A program made the position numbers and the translations under genes. A stretch of DNA of 64,000 bases from Nipponacmea schrenckii (Eukaryota > Mollusca > Gastropoda > Lottiidae), in assembly GCA_030562195.1 (NCBI GenBank), contig JAUJPP010000011.1, positions 7,192,001-7,256,000 on the forward strand. The letters run 5' to 3'. This document shows positions 30,700 through 41,410 of the stretch, piece after piece. Position 1 is the stretch's first letter; each line of letters begins with the position of its first letter. The notes under the pieces were generated by a model. That model was not told the DNA's origin, did no database searches, and saw only the letters and a list, made by a program, of their open reading frames with translations.

Positions 30700-31060
30700 G
30701 AAAAAAAAAATAACTATATTTTACAAGGATAACAACTAAGGTTCACATGATGGACAGCGGTCTACAGGTGAGTCAGGGATAGCAGCCTTGGTGAAAAAAA
30801 CTCATTTTGAACCATATTTCTTTATTCAAACTATTGTTGTCCTATTTGGGCCAGATCAAATGATTTATCTTCCAAAAAGTTCAAACGCCAATGTTAGTTT
30901 TAGATTCACCTTTTAAAAATCTCTACTAGGCTATATTTTGGCAGGGATACTTTCTACCAGCTGGTCCTTGTTCAAACCTCTTGGCATTGATCTTTCCCAG
31001 ATTAGCCGTACCCATTTACAGCTGGGTGGACTGGAATATGAGTGAACCAATTTAATTCAA
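30700..31060 (-). mobile_element. SINE-like copy 2 (inverted relative to copy 1)
   Basis: On the minus strand it contains ccacccagctgtaaatgggt, atgccaagaggttt and caaggaccagctggtagaa, and ends ttatccttgtaaaatatag followed by a T run. Relative to copy 1 its middle carries about 190 bp of extra sequence (30755-30950 of the window). A minus-strand word ggttcactcatattcc upstream of the body could be a decayed B box, weakly supporting a tRNA-derived SINE. Confidence 0.45.
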
Positions 31061-31861
31061 TAGCCTCGCCTAAGAATGTGTCACGGAAGAAAATAAAGAT
31101 TACATCATAGTACGGATTGAAGAAATTCCTGTCCATTGATTTGTCAGACTTATTTAATACAATATTTATGACCAATCATGTGATAGGATGCATTTTTAAT
31201 GAAACTTCAAAGGCGAATTCGATTTTCAGCTACTAGAATCGGAATATATTCTTCGGGAAGTGTCTTCTGGCAAGTACAATCGAGTGAGTAGCAGAAAAAA
31301 ATATGGTTATACACCGCACTCGCTGCACTTGAATTCTATTTTGCCAACGGACGCCATTTTGTCTTCTGTCTCTTCCATCTCTGATTAGGAAGACCCAGAA
31401 GACCTTCCATTGTTTTTTTTCTATTAATGCATCACTACTATTTTAATAAACACATAATTACTTTACACTGGCCTAATACTATCAACGAATTATTGCCCTC
31501 TCTTAGACTCAACTGATCTCACTGCACCTTGTCGCTTTTTGTCATTGGCCAGCTTAGTGAGTTTTGAAGGCAGCCTTATTTCTACCTTCACTGTTTCAAC
31601 ATCAGTTATTTTCTTCAAGTAACTTTCACAGGTACGTGTGTTTTGGGTATTTTTAGGGTAATTGTCTGACTGGGTTACTATATTTTGATAGTAAGAGAGA
31701 TGTGCAAATGTAATATACTGGTATTTTAAGTATTAAGTAATGGCAGTCCACCTTTAATTATAGTTATTTCACATGGTTTAGATAATAGATGGATAGTTGA
31801 TATATATTGTATAACTTTATATAAAACCCCGCCATTGGGTTAGTAGTATGTTTTATTATTT
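31061..31861. other. Intergenic DNA, nothing recognised
   Basis: No open frame with domain similarity and no clear repeat structure. The sequence has somewhat higher complexity than its flanks. Confidence 0.4.
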
Positions 31862-31908
31862 GCGTGGCAAATACAATTTGTCACGCTTTGTTTTCGTTCG
31901 GATTATTT

Positions 31909-31933
31909 GCAGTGCGTTCTTCGAACGCACTGC
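31909..31933. other. Perfect 11-bp inverted repeat with 3-nt loop
   Basis: gcagtgcgttc - ttc - gaacgcactgc, near the left end of the mosaic element. Could form a stable hairpin in single-stranded DNA or RNA. Confidence 0.9.
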
Positions 31934-33519
31934 TTTGTTTTCGAAATGACTATTTTTTTTTTTTTGTCTCTTTCTGGTCACGCTCCCCAGTCATAACTGC
32001 AAATGTCTTACACAATCTGGCGTGATATTGTGACGTAATTTAGTGCTCGTTGTTGTTTAAATGTAAAATGACGCATTTTTGTTCTACCGGAAATGACGTA
32101 GAACGTCACAAATTTTATTTTTGTTTACTAACTCACGGCTCGTTTTTTTATCCAATCTGGTTCGGACTTTTTTTATTTACTACTTATAACTTAGATTTAC
32201 ATAATAGCAGTTTAAAAATTTTGAAATTTTTACTTTTGTTGCTGACTTTTGAATTTTAAAATTTAACACTTTTTCTAACTTTCGCAATTTTGATTAGATC
32301 GAAATCAAAATTTGCAGTTAGATAAACATTTTTCTTGTGAAGAAAAATCTGTTTTCAAAATGTCGACATCACTTCCGGTTTCGGCGTCATACGTCGCTAA
32401 ACTTCGAATTTTCACTTCCGGAATTCTAAAGATATTTGAATTTTGTTTTTTGCAATTAGTTACTATTAACCCATAATGATTTTATAATTAACAAAAATTG
32501 AACCGGAAGTAACAGATCAGTCGCCATCATTAAACCACTTACTTTTGTAAAGTGAAAAATTGGGCCTTAGGGGTTAATCGGACAATTGTAATTTTGATGT
32601 CTATGAAATCTTCAATCGATTGCTAACAATTCTTAGGAAGCCGAATTTTGAATTTCGATTTAGCTTACTTTTCATTTCCGGTTCTTTTTTTTCACTCAGT
32701 GCCTAATTTTCCAACGTTCATATATCGTGACCTTGACCTTTGGTGACCATGTGACCTGCACAAAAGTTGTTGCCCTTGTCGAGATCTATCCATTGATGTC
32801 TTCATTTGTGTTGTGCAATGTCAACTTCCGGTTTTACAGCCATTTGAAAATTGCACTTTTTAACTTCGAAGAGCTCTGTCACGTGACCTAATTTACATAC
32901 GTCAAAATTTCTTTTATGTCCTTATTACGCGTAATTTATTCTTTCCAATGGTGTATAACACTTTATATCTTGATCAAAATTGCGCTTTTTAATATTTGAA
33001 AATTTTGTTCTTAGTTCTATATTAATTGTGCGTGATTTATGAAAAAGCACGTGTTTTTTTGAAGTTACGTCTTATTTTTTCACAAAAATTGGTAGATGAG
33101 TAGACAAAAAATTATCATTAAAGATTCCGATGAAACATTTTCCGAAATTAGCCGGAAACGTCCGAAAATGACCAAAAAATGTAGAAAATCATAGAAATCG
33201 GAATTTTCGGATTAAATTTTTGCACAAACTTGCAATTTTATTATTCCACAGAATTAGTACCATCAATATCTTCATTTTGTATGTATGCCGTATATGCAAA
33301 TTCCTTACCGTTTGATCGCCATCTTGAAATATGCAAATTATTGGAAAAATACTACTCGTCCGCCATTTTTAATCCTATTTTTTTAAAATATAATTTGGAT
33401 AATTATCTAGGTCCTCTAGTTGCATATTTTTCAATTTCAAATTTGTCTTTGGACCAGGTCCTGCCAAAGTTTTTCAAAACTGACTTCCGTTTGAAAGTTC
33501 ATAACTTTTGAACTCTACC

Positions 33520-33768
33520 ATATGCATCCTTTTGATCTCAAAACAACATCACCAGAGAGGCACTGGACTGGAATCCCCAAGGGCATAGAAGACAAGGACG
33601 ACCTTTACATAGCTTGAAAAGAATAAGACTGAAAGAGCTAGGAAGGATAGGCAAGACCTGGAATGAAGCAAAAAGAACAGCTCATAACAGAGTGAGATGG
33701 AGAATGTCTGTAGCAGCCCTATTCTCCGCAAGGAACGAAGAGGACTAACTTACTAATATGCATCCTTT
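33520..33768 (+). mobile_element. 5'-truncated non-LTR retrotransposon tail with 13-bp TSD
   Basis: The 13-bp direct repeat atatgcatccttt (33520-33532 and 33756-33768) flanks 223 bp of foreign sequence. The insert contains the last 64 codons of a LINE polyprotein (33554-33748) and ends taacttacta, a short 3' tail. This is a textbook truncated target-primed insertion. Confidence 0.88.
33554..33748 (+). pseudogene. C-terminal 64 aa of a LINE reverse transcriptase polyprotein
   Basis: Reads REALDWNPQGHRRQGRP, later KTWNEAKRTAHNRVRWRM, and ends LFSARNEED at TAA 33746-33748. This matches the common C-terminal signature of endonuclease/reverse-transcriptase LINE polyproteins (W.P.G.R..GRP...TW.EA...A..R..WR..V.AL...R.EED). 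The frame is intact but lacks endonuclease and RT domains. The clade (RTE-like or related) is uncertain. Confidence 0.85.
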
Positions 33769-35995
33769 ATTTTTCTGCAAAATCATCTTCATTGGCTATA
33801 GGTTCATATGATACCTTGATTTCTAATTTTAGTAAAGAACATTTGGATTAATAGGGATCCAAAAATTGGTAATTTGCATATTTCTCGTATCTTCAGATGG
33901 TTATATCTCATGAACAAGACTCTTGGCAACATTCTAATTGTGATTTTCATCAGCTTTCTAACAATATCTTTATTTTAGCTATAGACCGAAAACTGATGAA
34001 AATACGCCTAGTAGAAAATAAACGATTTTAACATTCATATTTTTTTATATTTAGTTCTATTTAACTTAAAAACAAAATTCGAACAGATTTATAATGTGCA
34101 AATTCCCAGCTTTCAAGCAATATATAAATCAATATGTATAAATAAAAATTCCGAAAAGTTTTAAGAATAAAATTACACTCTAATTAAACAGATATAAATA
34201 AACAGGTCATAAAGTCTGACTGTGTTAATTTCTTATCTTTTGGTCCAGACACAAATTTTTGACATTTCCAGTTAAAGTATCACAACCAATCAAAACAAGT
34301 CATTAGACTTTGTGGGCGTGGTTAAGCCCAGATATTTTACATCACTGTGTGTATTTTTCTTTCAATCGAAATAGGGTCTCGGAGGATCAGTCAATATGTG
34401 TTATTTTGATGGACATGTATATAGAATCTATAACCGATTGCCGAAATTTATATGGAAACTGATTTTTGAATTTTTAATTTGATTTTGATTTAATTACGAT
34501 TAAAAATTATAAAAACTTCGAAGGTGTATATTGTGACGTTGACCTTTGGCGATCTTTATACCTGTACATGATAGTTCTATCCAATGACATATTAAGCTTT
34601 ATAGCAAAATGTAAACGTTCGATTTATCGGCATTTAAAAATTGCGAATTTTTCCTATAAAACGGTCAATTCACAAATTTTGACATTTCCAGTTGAAGTTT
34701 CCAAAACAAGTCAATGGACTTTGTGGGCGTGGTTAAGCCCAGATATTTTTACATCACAAACCTTAATGATTGCCAGTCTACAAACAAACTCAAATGTCAC
34801 GTGTTAAATCATGAATAAATCATCTCTCCCAATAATCGCAAAATCAATCTACATTCTATCCTTAAATGACAGCCAGGAGACCAACAAATTTTAAATAGCT
34901 CGAAAGCTGCAGAACTGTTACAAACAGGTCTAGTTATTCTTTCCAATGGTGTATAACACTTGCTATTTGATCAAAATTGCACGTTTTAAATTTGCAAATT
35001 TTGTAATTTCTTCTATACTAACTGTGTGTATTTTTCTTTAAATCGAAATAGGGTCTCGGAAGATAATTCAATTTGTGTTATTTTGATGTACATGTATATA
35101 GAATCTATTGCCGAAATATATATGGAAACCGATTTTTGAATTGTTATTTTGATTTTGATTTTTTACGATTAAAAATTAATCCAGTTAAAATGATTCAAAG
35201 ATATTATATATCTTAAATAAAAGGAATGATTGTTCATTTCTCGTTGTGGGCGATGTATGATATGGAATATTTGGAAGGAAATGACAACCTTTAGAATTTT
35301 AAATGATATTCTCTTAAGCAAAAATAATGTACAGTTGAGAGGACTAGTGGTATAAGGGACGGAACTCTATAAAATACTCTCTTAAAGATGTAAAGCCGCG
35401 CTGTTAATTTGATGGCTCTATGTTATACCATGGCAACTTGCCACAAATTGCAGGATCTAATGTTCCTACTACACCTAAATTAAGATTGATAAATAAATAA
35501 ATAAACAAATTAAAAGTATCAACGATCTGGAAAGTTAATTTAATCCGAGATCAATTTGTAATCTCAAATAAGGTGTTATGTCCCTTAGACCACAAATTTG
35601 TTTTTTCGACGTTTTGTTTTACACACTAATTAAATAGATATAAATGTTACAAGAAGAGTTAAGAAGATAATGTAACAGGGCAAAAAGTCAAATTGTGTTA
35701 ATTTCTTATCGTTTGGTCAAGACAAATTTTGACATTTTTTGACAATCGCACCCAATCAAAACAAGTCATTATACTGAGTAGGCGTGGTTACGTTCTATTT
35801 TAAATGACAGCCAGGAGATATAACAAATTCTAAATATCTCGGAAGCTGCACAATTGTTACAAACAGCTCTAGTTATTATTATGGAATTGGATATTATAAA
35901 TGCAAAGTTTCACCCATGCAATAGAAGGGACGCGCACTGCCTTGGTACCGTCTAACGGTTCTAGTTTTTTATTTTTTTTATTTTTTTTTTTTTTT

Positions 35996-38441
35996 GGGAA
36001 GCTCGCTAGCCCAAACGGAAAAAGATAGACTATTTCTGTTTTCACCAATGGTTTTTATATGGGCTGGAATCAAAAATGAATATTATCTAACATGAAATTT
36101 TCGTTAACCCAAAAGTGGTTAATTGCATAATATGCAAATAAGATTTCAGGCTAGCTCGGGCCCTAATAGTCGCATCGGTCTGAAATTTACAGGATATAGA
36201 TAGATAGGCAGCGCAATTAAAACTACATCATCAAAATTTTTTGATCACTTCCGGTTTGGGCGTGGGTACTTCCGATTTTTTCGTCTCATGTCGGGCGACC
36301 CTGTTTCCCATGTAATTCAAGACAAAAACAGTATATTTTAGCTATACTAAATGATTTTAATCCCCTGAGATGAAGAAAAATTAAATTAAATGTTGCGCAT
36401 GCGCAATTTTCAAAAATGGCAAATTTTCTTAAAAATTTAATAAGTCCGCCAATTATTAACCGATTTGTATGATTTTGGTGTCTATTGAAGCCTTGATACT
36501 TTATCTAAAAAATGTTGGGAACAGAATTTTGATTTTCGATTTTGAATTTTTTTTTATGCCCGTTCGAATTTTTCGAAAATTTAAAACTCTATATCTCGTG
36601 ACCTTGACCTTCAATGACCTTGACATTTGAGATGTAGAATTTCCTTGACCTCAGCTGTCTATAGATGTTCTGATATTGCATGACAAATATTAACTTCCGG
36701 TTTTATAGCCCACCGAAATCTGACTATTTTGTAATTTTGGACGGTTATGTTACACTTTCGGGCTCTAATGTTCGGATCGATCTGAAATTTACAGAATATA
36801 GATAGATACGCAACACAATTAAAAATATATCATCAAAATTTTTTGATCACTTCCGGTTTGGGCGTGGGGACTTCCGTTTTTTTTATCTCATTTCAGGCGA
36901 CCCTACATCCCGTGTAATTCAAGAATGTAAGCAAAAACAGTATATATTAGCTATACAAAATAATTTGCATCCCTCGAGAAGAAAAAAATTTCAATTGCTA
37001 GTTGCGCATGCGCCATTTTTCCGAGAATTTTCTTTAAAATTTAATTATTCCGTCATTTATTATCCGATTTGTATGATTTTGGTATCTATCAAAACCTTGC
37101 TCCCTTATCTCAAGGATGTTTGAAACAGAATTTTGATTTTCGAACTTAAATTTATTTTATGCCCGCTTGAATTTTTTGAAAATTTGAAATTCTATATCTT
37201 GTGACCTTCACCTTCAATGACCTTGAAATTTTCCATATAGAATGGCCTTGACCTCAGCTGTCTATAGATATGACAATATTGAATGAATATTGACTCGAGA
37301 TTTTCTGTTTTATAATAGCCTAAAAACTCTTCAATAAAGGATAAATGCCAAAAGTGCAGAAGCATATTTTAAAAAAGCAAAATGAAATTTTACAACTCCA
37401 GTACTAACATAAAATATATTCATCCCACATCAATGTGGTATACATCATTGGACTCCAAATTAAATTGTCTCTAAAATGATATGCGACATGGTCGTTTTAC
37501 CATGAAAATTCAAGCATTAATTTTAGATAAATTAACAAAATAAATACCAATTTTGGGTTTTTTATTTCATAAAATCTGTTTCAAATTGATCAGTCTGTGT
37601 GTTAAAGCCTGTTATATAACATGCCAATAAAACTGGTGGTTTAAATTTTCACACCTACTTGTCAAATCACTGAGCTGGGGAACAAATTAATCTGATTATG
37701 TAATTTCTTAACACCCGAAATTTTCTTTTTTTTCTTTTTGGCAAAATATTTCCATTCAAATTCAAAACATACATCAAGTTAAAGAAGTAAATTCGCTATT
37801 CATTGATCAGTTCGAATTTTGTTCGTATCTTAAATAGAAATGATTTTATAAAAAAAAATGTCAAATACAGTAATGTGAAGAGTAGCAGACATATAAGTCT
37901 TATAAAACACAGATGAACTATTGACCACATTAGTCACGGTTCAACGCACACAGGTGGCCAAAGAGTAAATTAATCTAATGATATAATCTGATAACTCTAA
38001 TTAACTTTATTTATTTTTTTGTAAAATATTTACATACAAATTCAAAAAATATCTCTTTATAAAGCTGTGAATTAGCAAATTATCACATAGCTTGAATTTT
38101 CTCTCTATGTTAATTACAACCAAAGTTACAAAATAATGTTTAAATTTGAATATAGAGAGTTTAAATTTCATGACAAATTGTCATCTTACTACCTACTTAA
38201 ATTTTGGTTTGGAATTTATTTAAATATCCTACTGAAATCTTAGACATGTACACAAATCTAATAAGGAACTGATAGTAGAAACTTATAGTAGAAAAAATTG
38301 CCTATATAGCGGAAAGTTTACGCTTACAATAGTAGGCTGAAAAGTACCGGAATTGAAAGCTAGCAGGTTAGAAGTTTCAAAATGTTCGAATTCCATGGGA
38401 TAACGCATAGTTGCCACGCTCGGAGCTGTTCACAGTTCTAG
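35996..38441. mobile_element. Non-autonomous element, 2.4 kb, copy 2
   Basis: Direct copy of 28203-30403, same orientation, from gggaagctcgctagcccaaa to cggagctgttcacagttcta. It keeps two ~600-bp internal units and about 306 bp (37068-37373) missing from copy 1, but its left gcgtggcaa terminus is replaced by a poly-T run joined to the preceding mosaic element. Contains the palindromic tgcgcatgcgca at 36394 and a near match at 37003. Confidence 0.75.
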
Positions 38442-38759
38442 TATTATATTTTATTTTATCAGTGCTCTATTTCTGGGTTTTAGTTGTTGATAATTAGGCA
38501 CTAATAAAATATTGTATCGACGGGGGAATCGATACAAATCTAACGTTGCTTAACTTAAAGATGATCGGGAGCTTGGGGGATTTGTCGGTGCAACTCAGTA
38601 GTAGTTGTATTGAATGGTTTTGGATAGTTTCTAATAATAACGAGATCTGAAAGTGTACCAATATATTTGTGATGAAAGAATGAATGATCTATACATAAAT
38701 ACAGAATCTCAAATAGAAAATATTAAGCTGAAGTTTAATCGATGAAGTAATAATTTATA

Positions 38760-41410
38760 TGTAATAGAGCTTAATTTTGTGTCTTCACTTGTTATTAATC
38801 GAGCCCAAAATGTTTTATCATTCGTACCTTTATTCCAATATTTAACAGATGTCTACCAAGCTCGCCGTATACCATGTAATTTGGGGTTGAGTCCTTGATA
38901 TGTAGAATATATTTACAAAATTTTAGATGGATTTGTTCTATAATATTTAAATTTTCGAAGCCCCAGATTTCACATGCGTAAATTAAAGTTGGTTTAACAA
39001 TACTATCAAAAAGTTTGAGTTGACAGTCTATTGGTAAATCTACATTTTTTAAGAACAGCATACATCGCCTTCGTCGCTCTATCACGCAAATCTTTCCGCG
39101 CTTTTAAGAAGCTACCTGTTTTGGCGAAAATCAAACAGAGATATTTAAATTCATTTACTATTTCTAGATCGTGGTTGTTGTAGTGAAATCGTAGATTTTG
39201 TAGTTGTCTCCCTTGCCCAAATATAAGTACTTTTGTTTTCTCTATATTTACATTTAAACGCCATTGATTACAGTAGTCAGAGAATAAATCAAGTTGGGAT
39301 TGTAAATCTTTGGAATTTTCAGATAATAAGCAGGTATCGTCTGCATAAAGAATACTAAAGAGTTTCAGAAAGATACCAAAGCGAAGTTCTAATTCATTTT
39401 GTATGATTTCCGTTCGAATCATTTTCTTCCAAATAATTGCTTAAATCATTAAGATATATAGAAAATAGGAAAGGAGATAAATTTTCACCTTGACGTACAC
39501 CTATGTTACATAAGAACAAGTCTGATGACTGATTTTGAATTACAACTCTAGATTTTATTGAACTATACAGATTAAGAATAACCTCAAAACTTTTACAACG
39601 AACTCCGCTGTTAATAAGTTTTTGCCACAGTCCAGCCCTCCAAACGCTCTCAAATGCGGCTTTGAAGTCTACGAATACACAAAAGAATTTGTTTTTATTA
39701 GAGTTTATGATACTGTAAATTGAGAATATTATAAAAGAACTGAATGGCCTTTTCTAAATCCTGTTTGGTTCTCGTTCAGGAATGAAGTACTATCAGCAAA
39801 CTTGGTTAATCTGTTATTTAGAATTGAGGTGAACATTTTTCCTAAGCATGAGAGGAGAGTGATTGGTCTATATGATTTGGGATTTGTAGGATCGCCTTTG
39901 TTTTTATACAGTGTTATGATAATGCCTTCAACCCATGATGTGGGTATAACCCCTGAATTCAAAATTCGATTAAATAGTTTCAAAAATATAGGTAGCATAA
40001 CCATATTTGTACACTTTAGATATTCATTAAGGATGAGATCTCCCCCTGGTGATTTGTCAGTTTTTAACGTTTTAATAGTATCGAGAATCTCTTTTTCGGT
40101 AATTTCGCTGTCTAAAATTTCATTATCTAACTCTTTATTGTCTAAAAGTGAGCTTAAATGGATATTGTCTGTTTTTACTAAGTTTAAACTTTTAAAATAA
40201 TTATGTGCAGTATGTAGTGGTAGATTGTACGTTTTCTTTCTTTGGCGTGTACGATTCAAAATTTTCCAATATTCCTTTGGGTATTTAGAGTACAACCCCT
40301 TTATGTTTTTGGCAAGATCTCCCCTATGTGTTTTAATGTTCTTATCCAAAATACTTTTATATTGTTTTTCTTGCATTTTTAGAGTTTGTTTTGTGTCATG
40401 TGTTTTGTGAGATTTATACAGTCGTTTTGCTTTTCTGTATTTTCGCCTCTCTTGATGGTATTCATTATTAAACCACGGTCTATGTATCTTAGTTTTTGAT
40501 TTATTTGTAGGGTTTTGTTTTTTAGCACCAAAAGTTGTAATAGCCGAGGTTACAAATAATTGTGATATGTCATTAAGAATGTCGTCAATTTTATTTTGTG
40601 TAAATTCTTTTGTTTCAAGTTTTAATAAGATTGAATTTATAGACTGTGGTTCAATTTTTGATAGAAATTCGTCTTTTTTGTTACATATCCATGATTTTGG
40701 ACGAACCTCGTAAATTAAGTTGGGTTTATTGTCATTTGTAAATTCTGATTTTTCTTCAAATTTTAATTCAAGGCTGAGGGGATTATGAATATCCGAGTAT
40801 AATTTTGAAAAATCTAAAATTTCAAAATGTTCAAATATCTCAATAAGATCAAATGAGCATATAGAGTAATCGACAACGCTTGAGTCTTTGCAGGTACATT
40901 TCTCCGCCTCATCATTTGGGAATCTGCCATTCATGATAAGGAGGTTATTGTTTGATAAGATGATATCCATAATTATTTAATTGTGTATCAAAGCTATGTC
41001 TTTCTTTACTTATATTTTTTATGTTTAAATAATGAAGGTTTGGAGTAATTTCATCAGTGGGTAATATATCTGTATAATCCAAATCATACAAGGCATTATT
41101 AGCACCTATCCTACTGTTAAAATCTCCTGTCAATCAAATATAATCATTTGAAGCGGACAAGGTTAATAAATCATTTTCAATTTGACTAAAGGCATCAATA
41201 GAAGAGTAATTTGAAATTTCAGGAGGGATATACACTATACCGACAAGTAAATTTTTGTCTTTCTTGAATACATCTATGATTCGAAACCAAAGTACATATT
41301 CACTATCAGAGTGAATGATTTTGACTCTGTTGAGTTGATTATGATGAATTGATACTGATATCCCACCTGATTTTCGGTTTTTTATTCTTATACGCTCACG
41401 ACTACCTTTC
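38760..41410 (-). pseudogene. Degenerate CR1/Jockey-group-like LINE: endonuclease and RT
   Basis: Minus-strand fragments in several frames follow the order of a non-LTR polyprotein. The endonuclease part (about 41410-40860) has KSGGISVSIH, GDFNSRIG and SSVVDYSICS. A charged linker follows, then RT (about 40100-39000): DKSPGGDLILNEY, NPKSYRPITLLSCLGK, ENQTGFRKGHS, a shifted stretch with VRQGENLSPFLFSIY at about 39480, then LYADDTCLLS (the catalytic YADD) and NIEKTKVLIF. The C-terminal part has LIYACEIWGFENL and VYGELGRHLL. At least three frame changes break it. No RNase H domain is seen. The 5' end of the endonuclease is missing, cut where the next LINE begins. Confidence 0.85.

Larger units (their letters stand above)
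31862..35964. mobile_element. Mosaic non-autonomous repeat related to the 2.2-kb element
   Basis: Begins gcgtggcaaat...ttgtcacgctttgttttcg, like copy 1 at 28203, and ends in ggttctag, like the other members. The interior is a patchwork of direct repeats: ttctttccaatggtgtataa (32940, 34938), tgggcgtggttaagcccaga (34313, 34724), aatcgaaatagggtctcgga (34364, 35040). A 223-bp LINE tail is inserted at 33533. The start (31974-32210) matches a repeat split at 57190/60104. No intact coding region; short frames inside are chance. Confidence 0.55.

Noticed and set aside
33549..33731. Minus-strand 60-codon frame
   Set aside because: Shadow of the plus-strand LINE C-terminus, which has the recognisable motif.
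39802..40410. Plus-strand open frames opposite the LINE
   Set aside because: The minus strand encodes a recognisable RT; the plus frames are shadows without domain similarity.
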